From the NCBI RefSeq assembly GCF_047556435.1, contig NZ_CP180210.1:3224001-3288000 (forward strand): a stretch of 64,000 bases of DNA, read 5' to 3'. The notes below the pieces were generated by a model. That model made no database searches. It saw only the letters and a program-made list of their open reading frames with translations, and was not told the origin of the DNA. Position 1 is the stretch's first letter. The number at the start of each line of letters is the position of its first letter. Shown here piece after piece: positions 44,743 to 53,618 of this stretch. The stretch comes from Alteromonas sp047556435 (GTDB lineage: Bacteria; Pseudomonadota; Gammaproteobacteria; Enterobacterales; Alteromonadaceae). Made by a program: the position numbers and the translations under genes.

Positions 44743-45217
44743 ATCAACTCCTTATTGCGGTAATAATAGTAAGGCAACTGCTGCGCTTACTGGTTGTCAG
44801 AGCGCCAGTGTAGCATGACATGAGCAAATGTCAGCGGGCTCAGGGTGTACGCAACGCACCGCCCCAACGAACACATCCTTATGATTGATGAGAAGAGTCG
44901 CGTCGCGCACATCTGCACCTGGCAACGCGGTATAACAGCAAAGCAGGATGAACGAAAAGACGAATCAGTTCATATAGGGTGACACTGGAAGGCCGGTTTG
45001 CGGAACACGCAGTTATGGTTGGTTGCCCCAGCAGCCTGCACCAGCTTGCTCGCTGGCAAGATACTGGCATCCGGCTATACGTCGCTTCACCTTTGATAAC
45101 GCAGGCACACGCTTTAGACGAGTAAGGCTTTCAGAACACTGATAAGTCGATGCCGTTAGACAAGATCACAGTATTAGCAGGTTGCTGCTAACGTGCAGCA
45201 ACCTGGATTACCGGATA
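44743..45217. other. Intergenic region upstream of the hydrolase gene
   Basis: 475 bases without a supported gene. Short frames are present but have no ribosome binding site or recognisable product. Near its right end lies the hairpin after the peroxiredoxin gene (45178-45205). Confidence 0.45.
45178..45205 (-). terminator. Hairpin after the peroxiredoxin-glutaredoxin gene
   Basis: Perfect 11-base stem CAGGTTGCTGC (45178-45188) / GCAGCAACCTG (45195-45205) with a six-base loop, 12 bases after the minus-strand stop. No T-run follows, so it may be a transcript-stabilising hairpin or a weak terminator. Confidence 0.55.
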
Positions 45218-45958
45218 TCAGGCGAAATAATTTTCAAGATCATCGGCACCGCCGATATGTTTTCCCCCCATGAAAACCTGAGGCACTGTGGTGCGACCGC
45301 TGATGGCGGTCAGAGAGGTAAGCGTGGCATCCCGTCCCAGTACGATTTCTTCGAAGTCGATACCTTTTTCAGCCAACAGGGATTTTGCGCGAGCACAATG
45401 CGGACATCCCGGTTTGGTAATCACCGACACAGACTCCTGCGCTTCTGCTTCCGGCGCGATATAGTTAAGCATAGTATCAGCATCAGACACCTCAAACGGG
45501 TCGCCTGGAAGATCCGGCTCAATAAACATTTTTTCAACCACACCATCTTTCACCAGCATGGAATAGCGCCAACTGCGCTTGCCGAAGCCCAAGTCTGATT
45601 TATCAACCAGCATGCCCATTCCTTCGGTAAACAGACCATTACCGTCTGGCAACAGGGTAATATTCGCCGCTTCCTGGTTCAGTCCCCAGGCATTCATGAC
45701 AAAGGTATCGTTCACTGAGACACATACGATGTCATCAACGCCGTGTTTCTTGAACACTTTTGCCAGTTCGTTATAACGCGGAAGGTGGGTGGAAGAACAG
45801 GTTGGCGTAAATGCGCCCGGCAACGAAAACACAACTACCGTCTTACCATCAAACAAGTCGCTGGTTTTCTTACTTACCCAGTTGTCGCCTTCGCGTATCG
45901 CGAAGGTCACATCCGGAACCCGTTTACCTTCCTGATTTGGAAATCGTTGGTCGCTCAT
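45218..45958 (-). CDS. Peroxiredoxin-glutaredoxin fusion (Prx5-Grx)
   Basis: A 246-residue thiol peroxidase that reduces hydrogen peroxide and alkyl hydroperoxides using its own glutaredoxin domain and glutathione. The N-terminal Prx5 domain (about 1-165) has the peroxidatic Cys in PGAFTPTCSSTHLP; the C-terminal glutaredoxin domain (about 172-246) has the active site CPHC in KPGCPHCARAK and the TVPQVFMGGKHIGG glutathione-binding motif. The start at 45958 (MSDQRFPNQEGKRVP) fits the family and follows AAGGGTAC. The domain pair is the same as in the Haemophilus hybrid PGdx. A partner OxyR gene is not in view. Confidence 0.95.
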   Translation of the reverse strand: MSDQRFPNQEGKRVPDVTFAIREGDNWVSKKTSDLFDGKTVVVFSLPGAFTPTCSSTHLPRYNELAKVFKKHGVDDIVCVSVNDTFVMNAWGLNQEAANITLLPDGNGLFTEGMGMLVDKSDLGFGKRSWRYSMLVKDGVVEKMFIEPDLPGDPFEVSDADTMLNYIAPEAEAQESVSVITKPGCPHCARAKSLLAEKGIDFEEIVLGRDATLTSLTAISGRTTVPQVFMGGKHIGGADDLENYFA

Positions 45959-46522
45959 CGTTGTACCCTTTCTCCAGTTAATTGACTTCCTTAGCATAGC
46001 GACTATAAACAGGAAAAGCAGTGTTTTCTCTCCAGCACTGTTTTTTTAGTGAAAGATTTTCATCCAGTCTTCTGCCCTTTACAAAACCTGAGAGCGGATA
46101 GCCTGAAAATACTACGGGTATGTATCTGCTTACTGTTGGCCCCTGACAGCGGCTTGCCGACTGTAGTGAACCAACCGGGCATACCTGGGTTTCAACCCTC
46201 ATACTTTTCCATCGTATTTGTGGCTTTTTTTTACGCGATTATTGTGGACAATGATACCCTGAGGCATGACAGTGAAATGTTCACTGTTAACACACTGTCA
46301 GTAACGTTGAAGGCATGAGCCAATGTTACCCGCCACGTTGGCGATGCATAATAGCGTCTTGCTTTTTTGCAGCAGATGTAAACGTGGCTGCATATACTGG
46401 CAGTCAACCAAGACTTCTGACCCTCCAGGCATTGCGATAAGCAAGCGCTGCCGTGAGGCGAGCAACATGCCGGCTTGACAATGGCTTGCGATACTAAACG
46501 ATACGACAAACACGGAACCACT
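45959..46522. other. Divergent intergenic region, Prx-Grx to TPR-GGDEF gene
   Basis: 564 bases that should hold the promoters of both neighbours. An 89-codon plus-strand frame at 46049-46318 has no ribosome binding site and no recognised product, so it is not called. A weak hairpin followed by seven T residues lies at about 46019-46048. No operator was recognised. Confidence 0.4.
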
Positions 46523-48652
46523 ATGCTCGTACGCCTTCTCGGAAGCACCCTACTTCTTCTCAGCACATGCTGCTTCGCACGGCCGGAGATCATCAGGGAA
46601 GTAAGCTCAGACTCAACCCGAGAGCAGCTTGTCAGCATCGCTTCACTGCAGGACGAGGGAAAGTTGCCTCAGGCTGAAGCCGCCGCGCTATTACTGCTGG
46701 AAAAAGCCAGGGGAGACAATAAACCTGTTGATATCGCAGCCGCGTTTCACGAACTTGGCCACATCTCATCATTGCAAAACCGGTACGATCTGGCCGAGCG
46801 CGCATACAACAGCGCATTGGAAATTTTTACCCGTCAGGAAATGCTTCCACAAATTGCCGTATTGCTTGCCGATCTTGGGGAGAATTTTCGCTATCAGGCA
46901 AGGTACGCGGACGCGCTGGATTATCTGTACCGTGCGCAGTCTATTTACCAGTCGCTTGGCGACCGTTCAGGTGTGGCCGAGCAGCATCTGAAAATTGGAG
47001 TCGTACTAAAATCATTGGGCCAATTCGAGCCGGCGCTGGAGTCGTTGCAACTGGCGCTTGGAACACTGCGCGCGGAAAATGCGCTGGCCTCTGTCAGCGA
47101 GAGCCTGACGCATATCGGGGATATCTATGCAGATATGGGGAAATATGGTGACGCTGAAGCATATCTCAAAGATGCACTGGCAATCAGTGAGCAGCTGGCG
47201 CAGAGTCAACGCATTGCGAAAGGTCATAGCACGCTTGGCGAGCTTTACCTCAATATGCAACGTTACGAGAGTGCCCGTACTCACCTCAACCGTGCAATTG
47301 AACTGTTTGATTCGCTGGGGGCGCCACGCGACCATGACTGGGCGCTGTCCACACTCGGTGAAGTAGAGCTGGCATTGGGTAATTCGGGTGAAGGCTTGCA
47401 CCACTTGAACGACGCACTACTGCGGGCGACAAAAAATGGCTTTGATCAACTCGCTACCCATATTCGACTGGCACTGGCACAAGCTTTTCTCAAGTTAAAC
47501 GATCTGGATATTGCCCTGATTCACGCAGACAATGGTCTCAAAGAAGCGGAAAAGCGCGATGAGCTGAAAACGCAGGTAGAGTTGCTGGATGTCAAAGTGT
47601 CACTGTATACCGCGACCGGCGACTATGAGAAAGCCTTTGACGCTCTAACCAGAAAGAATCGCCTTGAAGAAATGATAGTCGATCGCAACAGTGCCATGAC
47701 CATGGCGCAAATTCAGAGCGAACTTGAAGTAGAGAGGCAAGCCCAGTCCATCGAACTCCTGCGCAAGAATAAAGCGATCGAATTAGCCAAAGCAGAGCAG
47801 AAAAACCTGAGAACCACCTTATTCCTGGGCAGTCTGGTTGTCTTTTTACTGCTGATTTTTCTGCTGTGGAGTCGCTTTAGTCAGCGCCAGCTAACCATTA
47901 CACTTAAGCGTGAAGTGAGAAGTCGCACCAAAGAACTTGAGCAGAAAAATCACCAGCTGGAAGAGGCGTACCGTACCCTGGAACAAGTCAGTCTGCGCGA
48001 TCCTCTTACAGGCCTTTACAACCGACATTATCTGGAAACTCAGCTACCAGGTGAAATCCAGCGATGTCAGCATGCTTACGCGAATCATTCTGAATCCCCT
48101 CCTGAAAACAGTGATTTGCTGTGTTTTCTGTTGGACATTGACTACTTTAAGCAAATCAATGATGAATACGGACATCTGGCTGGCGACCGCTTTCTTGTTC
48201 AATTTACCCGCGTTATCCACGACGTGTTCAGGCAAACAGATTTACTTATTCGCTGGGGCGGAGAAGAGTTTCTCGTGATATGTCGTCACGCCAATCGACA
48301 GGATATGGCCGGGCTGGCTGAACGTTTTCGCATGGCGGTGCGTCAGCAGCGGTTTGATTTGGGCGAAGGACATCGTGTTCAGGCAACGTGCAGCATCGGA
48401 TTTTGCTCACTTCCTCTGGATACCTCACGTCCTTACGAGCACGACTGGCAGCGAACATTCGCAATGATGGATTACTGCCTTTATGCGGCAAAGCTCTCTG
48501 GCAGAGATAGCTGGGTGGGCATTCTGGAAGCATCAGAGTCAACCGACGAGAAATCATCGCCATCACCGCTGGAGAAAAAGTTTGGGTTAACAGAGACGCA
48601 ACTGGCTACGTCACTGAACAACGTAGCCAGCATAGTCTGGCCGGACGAATAG
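46523..48652 (+). CDS. TPR-repeat diguanylate cyclase
   Basis: A 709-residue protein. A signal peptide (MLVRLLGSTLLLLSTCCFA) leads into a periplasmic array of about seven TPR repeats (residues 45-380), then one membrane helix (about 432-452), a short coiled coil and a C-terminal GGDEF domain (about 490-655). The active-site motif is GGEEF in RWGGEEFLVICR, with DIDYFKQIND upstream for magnesium. The allosteric I-site RQTD lies five residues before GGEEF, so product inhibition by c-di-GMP is expected. The domain looks active. The TPR region may sense a periplasmic protein or peptide. It is convergent with prsR. Start 46523 was chosen for the signal peptide. Confidence 0.9.
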   Translation: MLVRLLGSTLLLLSTCCFARPEIIREVSSDSTREQLVSIASLQDEGKLPQAEAAALLLLEKARGDNKPVDIAAAFHELGHISSLQNRYDLAERAYNSALEIFTRQEMLPQIAVLLADLGENFRYQARYADALDYLYRAQSIYQSLGDRSGVAEQHLKIGVVLKSLGQFEPALESLQLALGTLRAENALASVSESLTHIGDIYADMGKYGDAEAYLKDALAISEQLAQSQRIAKGHSTLGELYLNMQRYESARTHLNRAIELFDSLGAPRDHDWALSTLGEVELALGNSGEGLHHLNDALLRATKNGFDQLATHIRLALAQAFLKLNDLDIALIHADNGLKEAEKRDELKTQVELLDVKVSLYTATGDYEKAFDALTRKNRLEEMIVDRNSAMTMAQIQSELEVERQAQSIELLRKNKAIELAKAEQKNLRTTLFLGSLVVFLLLIFLLWSRFSQRQLTITLKREVRSRTKELEQKNHQLEEAYRTLEQVSLRDPLTGLYNRHYLETQLPGEIQRCQHAYANHSESPPENSDLLCFLLDIDYFKQINDEYGHLAGDRFLVQFTRVIHDVFRQTDLLIRWGGEEFLVICRHANRQDMAGLAERFRMAVRQQRFDLGEGHRVQATCSIGFCSLPLDTSRPYEHDWQRTFAMMDYCLYAAKLSGRDSWVGILEASESTDEKSSPSPLEKKFGLTETQLATSLNNVASIVWPDE

Positions 48653-48802
48653 CGTTAACAAGGCCAAATACGGGGTTATCAGCCTCTGGTGGCAGGTAGT
48701 GGTTAAGCCCGCTCGACACTCGTGTGTTTTCAACAGCAAGTTTCAGGGCTACCATGTCATGGCTGGCAGTTAACCTGCATGCCGGGAAAAGCGCAACGGG
48801 TG

Positions 48803-50164
48803 TTACACACCCGTTTTGATATCTTCCATCTGATATTTATCAATCAGTGAGTATAGCGTAGGACGGGTTACACCAAGCAGCTCAGCGGTTTTCGACATGT
48901 TTTTGTCTGCTGTCTGATAAGCTCTTCGGATCGCCCTGCTCTCAGCCATTTCACGCACTTCACGCAGGTTGAGTGTTTCTGTTTCGGTCTCGCCACTGAC
49001 TGGCATAAGACCAAGATCATCAGCTTGCACTACCGTTCCCTCCGCCATGATCACGGCAGATTTCAGCTTGTTCTGCATCTCCCGGATATTTCCCGGCCAT
49101 CTATGCGCCAACATTGCCTGTATTGCGCCTTCAGAGAACGTTTTGGCTTTGGCATTAAATTCTTCCCGGTACATGTTCAGGAAGGTTCGGGCCAGCAAAA
49201 TGATATCCTGATCGCGGTCTCGCAACGGCGGGATATGAATAGGGATTTCACCAATCCGGTAATACAAATCTTCACGGAAAGATTCTTCAGCGACCATATT
49301 TTGCAAATCGCGGTGCGTGGCACATATTACCCGGATATCGACCGGGATTTCACTGCGTCCCCCGACCCGTTCGATCACGCGTTCCTGCAGGAATCGCAAC
49401 ATTTTGGCCTGCAGCCCAATGGGCATATCACCAATTTCATCTAAAAACAGTGTGCCACCCTGTGCGGTTTCAATTTTTCCTAAAGTGGTTTTATTCGCCC
49501 CGGTAAAGGCACCTTTTTCGTAGCCGAACAGCTCACTTTCCAGCAGGTTTTCAGGAATAGATGCACAGTTAATGGCGACAAACGGTTTGTCTTTACGTGG
49601 ACTGTGTTCGTGAATGCTGCGGGCAAATACTTCTTTACCGGTACCACTCTCTCCTAACAGCAGGGTGCTGATATCTGTGCCTGCGATTTTTTCTGCTTTT
49701 CGCACCACCGCCTGGATAGCGTCGCTGTTACCGATAATCCGCCCCATACCAGGACGTGCCTTAGCCAGCACACGGTTTTCCTGTTCCAGTTTCGCCAGAT
49801 TGAGCGCGCGATTGATGAGCAGTTTAATGGTGTCAGAGTCGATAGGTTTCTGATAAAAATCATACGCACCAAGATCAATTGCCTTAAGCGCATTCTCTTT
49901 ATCATTGTTACCCGTTACCACAATCACTTTCGTGCGTGGTGCCAGTGCGATAATTTCTTCCAGCGCCTTTAACCCTTCAGACGCATTAGCAGGATCCGGG
50001 GGCAACCCCAAATCAAGTGTGACTACCTTGGGTTCATGCCGTCGCAACTGTGCAATAGCCGATGTGCGATCATCTGCGAATACAACGTCGTAATCGGTCA
50101 GGCTCCACTTTAATTGTTTCTGAATCCCCAAATCGTCGTCAACGACAAGAATGGTGTCTGTCAT
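48803..50164 (-). CDS. prsR: Sigma-54 response regulator PrsR (PEP-CTERM system type)
   Basis: A 453-residue NtrC-family activator. The receiver domain (1-125) has the acidic pocket VVDDD and phospho-acceptor Asp51 in VVTLDLGLPPD. The AAA+ domain (about 140-375) shows Walker A GESGTGKE, the sigma-54 contact loop GAFTGA and FLDEIGDMP. A Fis-type helix-turn-helix (NMSKTAELLGVTRPTLYSLI) ends the protein. Sequence and pairing with the downstream-encoded kinase match the PrsR/PrsK pair of exosortase/PEP-CTERM systems. The start lies 47 bases after the prsK stop, so both are likely one operon. A stem ACGGGTG/CACCCGT surrounds its stop codon. Confidence 0.85.
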   Translation of the reverse strand: MTDTILVVDDDLGIQKQLKWSLTDYDVVFADDRTSAIAQLRRHEPKVVTLDLGLPPDPANASEGLKALEEIIALAPRTKVIVVTGNNDKENALKAIDLGAYDFYQKPIDSDTIKLLINRALNLAKLEQENRVLAKARPGMGRIIGNSDAIQAVVRKAEKIAGTDISTLLLGESGTGKEVFARSIHEHSPRKDKPFVAINCASIPENLLESELFGYEKGAFTGANKTTLGKIETAQGGTLFLDEIGDMPIGLQAKMLRFLQERVIERVGGRSEIPVDIRVICATHRDLQNMVAEESFREDLYYRIGEIPIHIPPLRDRDQDIILLARTFLNMYREEFNAKAKTFSEGAIQAMLAHRWPGNIREMQNKLKSAVIMAEGTVVQADDLGLMPVSGETETETLNLREVREMAESRAIRRAYQTADKNMSKTAELLGVTRPTLYSLIDKYQMEDIKTGV

Positions 50165-50210
50165 ACGCCTAGTTCCAATGCTATGTACTTATTGTTATCC
50201 AACCTGCGAA

Positions 50211-52238
50211 CTAGTCCAAAGGGAATGCCAGGGTAAAGCAGCTTCCCTTTCCTGGCTCGCTCTGTACTGATAATTTACCGCCGATTGACTCCATGTAATT
50301 TTTTGCGTCGTACGCGCCAATACCCATGCCGGCATTCCCCTTAGTGGTATCAAAAGGGGTAAATAACCGGTTTTCTATGAACGCTTTGTCCATCCCGCAA
50401 CCCGTGTCTTCTATCATCACCAGCTGACGATGACTGGCATGGTCCATATGCAGCAAAATTTCCACCTTTCCTGTGTCGTCGGTGGCCTGTTGCGCGTTAC
50501 TGATCAGATGATACATCACGTTAGCCAGTTTATCCGGGTCAACCACTACCGCTGACTCTTCAACACATTGCAAGACGGGTGTCGGTCGATAACTCTGACA
50601 CCGGGTATCAATCACGTTTTGGATGAGACCAGAGAGCATCTGCGCTTCGTCTCTGCCCGCTTCTTCTACTTTCTTCTCGGTCAGCTGACGCAACATTTTA
50701 TCCATCCGCGCTTTGGTATGATGCAGCGTTTCAAAGGTATCTTCAATAAACTCAGGATTATCTTTATGCTGCTCTGCATTCGCCAGTATCAGGTCAATTT
50801 GGGCAAGTACGTTTTTCAAATCATGCAATACAAACGCAGACATACGGTTAAACGCAGCAAACTGCGCATTTTCAGCTACCGCTCTGGCGGCCTCATGGTG
50901 ATACACAAATGTAGCAACCTGATCGGTTACCGCAGTCAGGTAATCACGCACTTCCCAGTTAAGCGAGATTGCTTCTTTCTCACCGGCATCAAGTAAGGCA
51001 AAGCCCCAGACAGCATCGTCCCTGAAAAAAGGAAGAACAATCTGAAACTGGCAATCGCGGATAGCGCCGCGATCCAACACCAGATTTTCATAGTTAAACG
51101 GAGTGATCTGATACTCATCAATATCAATCAGCCAATTGGTTTTCGCACAGTACTTAGTCAGAGACGTCAGCACCTGTCTCTCTTTGTCGCTAAGTGGCTG
51201 CGCATTGATATTGGCTATCTCATCGAACTCGCCGTTAATCACTTTTATCAGGCGGCCCTCGTCATAATTTATCGCTCCAAGAATACCCTTAAGTGCATTC
51301 TGATAAACCGTCACCGAATCGTTCGAGGTGGAAGACAGTGCCTGAGTGAGCTTGACCCACTCCACCCGGTAATCATATTGGTTTGCAAAAAAGTGCTTGG
51401 TGATAAACACCTTCATCCGTGTGCGAAAGGCGTTAGATAAGAACAGGGTGATCAACAGGACCAGTGACAGAGCGATAAGAATAATCTGTACGGTTGCTCC
51501 CCAGTTTCCACCCATGTAGTTGATAACATAACCAATCAACGCCATCACAAACAGATAAGCGCCCGCAACTAACAATAATGAACTATGCAGCACCACGTCG
51601 CGGGAAATAAAGATATCCACGCCCCAGTGCTTGATTCGGCGGATAGCGACAATTAGCAGCGGCATGAGTAACAGGTAAATATATCCCCGGGCGGCGATAT
51701 AGCCTACCTCTATCTGGCTGACCATGGTAGCGTTGGCATAGGTCACAAACTCAAACAGGTGGGTGGCACCCAAGTACAGCACCAGCGGCTTGTAGGCCCA
51801 CTGATTGCTTCCTGCCTGACGGTACATGACTTCGAGCAGAATAAGCACTTCCAGTGCCAACACCGTTTGCAGCAAAAAGCGCCACGCCGGCGCCAGTGGT
51901 ACCAGAATTGGAAGCAAAATAGTGACCACGGGAGGCAGCAGGATAAACAAAGTTGCCGGGCGTTTAAGTACCTGCCAGATATCATCAAAGTTATCCTGCA
52001 GACAACTTGCCAGGAACAGCAGCCACACCAGTTGCTTAATCGCGTCTGCTGTCAGTAGCCCGGTGAGTGTCAACGGCCCGAAAACCGAAGACACCATACT
52101 CAGAGACCACCCCATTGTGGTCATTGTCGCGAGAACCAGCAGATATTTAGCCAGGCCTGACTTGCGCACAGTAAACAGCAACAACAGCAACGCCAGATAA
52201 GCCAGGCTGTTTAATCCGTATCCTATATCCGCGATCAT
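50211..52238 (-). CDS. prsK: Membrane histidine kinase PrsK (PEP-CTERM system type)
   Basis: A 675-residue sensor kinase. The N-terminal 290 residues contain about eight hydrophobic helices, then a GAF-like region (about 310-450, with LDAGEKEAISL) and the kinase core. The phospho-acceptor His is in AFVLHDLKNVLAQ, and the ATP-binding N, G1 and G2 boxes appear as HLISNAQQA, IEDTGCGMD and GMGIGAYDAKNYMES. The multi-helix plus GAF layout is that of PrsK kinases, which accompany exosortase-linked exopolysaccharide loci. No exosortase or PEP-CTERM substrate is in this window. The signal is unknown. Confidence 0.85.
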   Translation of the reverse strand: MIADIGYGLNSLAYLALLLLLFTVRKSGLAKYLLVLATMTTMGWSLSMVSSVFGPLTLTGLLTADAIKQLVWLLFLASCLQDNFDDIWQVLKRPATLFILLPPVVTILLPILVPLAPAWRFLLQTVLALEVLILLEVMYRQAGSNQWAYKPLVLYLGATHLFEFVTYANATMVSQIEVGYIAARGYIYLLLMPLLIVAIRRIKHWGVDIFISRDVVLHSSLLLVAGAYLFVMALIGYVINYMGGNWGATVQIILIALSLVLLITLFLSNAFRTRMKVFITKHFFANQYDYRVEWVKLTQALSSTSNDSVTVYQNALKGILGAINYDEGRLIKVINGEFDEIANINAQPLSDKERQVLTSLTKYCAKTNWLIDIDEYQITPFNYENLVLDRGAIRDCQFQIVLPFFRDDAVWGFALLDAGEKEAISLNWEVRDYLTAVTDQVATFVYHHEAARAVAENAQFAAFNRMSAFVLHDLKNVLAQIDLILANAEQHKDNPEFIEDTFETLHHTKARMDKMLRQLTEKKVEEAGRDEAQMLSGLIQNVIDTRCQSYRPTPVLQCVEESAVVVDPDKLANVMYHLISNAQQATDDTGKVEILLHMDHASHRQLVMIEDTGCGMDKAFIENRLFTPFDTTKGNAGMGIGAYDAKNYMESIGGKLSVQSEPGKGSCFTLAFPLD

Positions 52239-52290
52239 AGATTCCCTTTACTACCACACTACACTCAAACAGTGTGAAAGTTGATTGTTA

Positions 52291-53415
52291 TCAGCGTTTC
52301 TGAATAACCAGACTACCTATGGAGTAACCCGCTCCGAACGAGCACAATACCCCAACGTCCCCTTTGACCAGGTCCTCATGATGGAGGCCAAACGCAATTA
52401 CCGAGCCAGCAGAGGCCGTATTCGCGTATTCATCCAGCACAATCGGCGCTTCATCTGCCGTGGCGTCCCGTCCCAGCAGTTTTTTGCAGATAAGGGTATT
52501 CATATTGATGTTTGCCTGGTGCAGCCACCAGCGGCGGATATCAGATGCAGTCAGATTGTGCCGTGCAATGTGTTCTTCAATATGGTCAGCGGCCATCGGA
52601 CATACATCTTTAAACACCCGTCTTCCAGCCTGATGAAACAGTTTGTCCGGACCATAGGGGTCAACATCCTGTGCTCGTGTCATATAGCCAAAATTAGACC
52701 GGATATTGCTGGAATATTTAGTTACCGCTTTGGTGCTCAGTACATCATAAACGTGCTCAGCACTTGCCGTTTCCGCATGCTCCAGCACCGTCGCGGTGGC
52801 CACATCACCAAAGATAAAATGACTGTCTCGGTCGGTATAATTGATTTGTGGTGATACCAGTTCGGGATTAATCACCAGTACGCACTTTGCATTTCCAGCA
52901 CACAACATTTCGTAGGCGCGATGCATACCAAACGTGGCTGCGGAACAGGCTACCAGCATATCAAAGGCAAAGCCCTCTATACCAAGTGCCTCCTGCACCT
53001 CTATCGCGATAGCCGGATAGGCTCGCTGCGTGTAAGCGCAGGACACGATAACAGCATCGACTTCGTTAGCGTCTTTGTTCGCCGCAACCAACGCTTTTCT
53101 CGCGGCTGCAAGAGCGATCTCAGCCTGGTGCGATAATACATCGTCAGGCCGGTCATCTAACAGCGGACGCATACGGGTAATGTCCAGTGCGCCCGCTTTC
53201 TCATAAATGTAGCGCTGCTTAATTCCCGACGCTTTCTCAATGAACTCCGCGCTGGAATAGGGCTTGGCTTCAACCTCACCGTTCTCTATGGCCTGTTTGT
53301 TGTCGTCATTATAAGCGTCAACCCAGGCGTTATAACTGTCTACCAGTTCCTCATTGGTAATGCTGTATTCCGGAGTCCATATCCCTACTCCGCTTATCAC
53401 AATCTGCTGCGACAT
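52291..53415 (-). CDS. 3-oxoacyl-ACP synthase III (FabH-like)
   Basis: A 374-residue thiolase-fold condensing enzyme, about 55 residues longer than E. coli FabH (317). The extra length is mainly an early insertion (about 28-75). The Cys-His-Asn triad is visible as Cys in MLVACSAATFG, His in WLHQANINMN and Asn in YANTASAG. Such longer FabH paralogues in marine gammaproteobacteria start or modify fatty-acid-like chains; whether this one serves bulk fatty acid synthesis or a special lipid is not clear. It is 52 bases upstream of prsK on the same strand. Its own fatty acid cluster is absent here, so it is probably a second FabH. Confidence 0.85.
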   Translation of the reverse strand: MSQQIVISGVGIWTPEYSITNEELVDSYNAWVDAYNDDNKQAIENGEVEAKPYSSAEFIEKASGIKQRYIYEKAGALDITRMRPLLDDRPDDVLSHQAEIALAAARKALVAANKDANEVDAVIVSCAYTQRAYPAIAIEVQEALGIEGFAFDMLVACSAATFGMHRAYEMLCAGNAKCVLVINPELVSPQINYTDRDSHFIFGDVATATVLEHAETASAEHVYDVLSTKAVTKYSSNIRSNFGYMTRAQDVDPYGPDKLFHQAGRRVFKDVCPMAADHIEEHIARHNLTASDIRRWWLHQANINMNTLICKKLLGRDATADEAPIVLDEYANTASAGSVIAFGLHHEDLVKGDVGVLCSFGAGYSIGSLVIQKR

Positions 53416-53570
53416 TTGATTACTCTTTTCATTTTAATGGGTAGATTGACTGCGTTTACGCAATCTGGGGAGCCTGTTAGGCAACTCCCTCTTAGCAGTT
53501 CCGCTCAGCGACCAGAGCGGACTGTTGATGTGCCCTTAGCTTAGCCTTTTGCGCAAGAAAAGTCATGAAA

Positions 53571-53598
53571 ACAAAAACGGCGCCGAAGGCGCCGTTTA
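53571..53598 (-). terminator. Rho-independent terminator after the choice-of-anchor gene
   Basis: Perfect stem AAACGGCGCC (53575-53584), loop GAA, GGCGCCGTTT (53588-53597). Read on the minus strand it ends in a five-T run. It separates the choice-of-anchor I gene from the FabH-like gene. Confidence 0.88.
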
Positions 53599-53618
53599 TA
53601 TATTTTACACGTAAAAAG

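Noticed and set aside
44879..45070. 63-codon minus-strand frame between the hydrolase and peroxiredoxin genes
   Set aside because: No ribosome binding site and no conserved feature.
46049..46318. 89-codon plus-strand frame between the Prx-Grx and GGDEF genes
   Set aside because: No ribosome binding site, no recognisable domain and an atypical composition; kept as intergenic.
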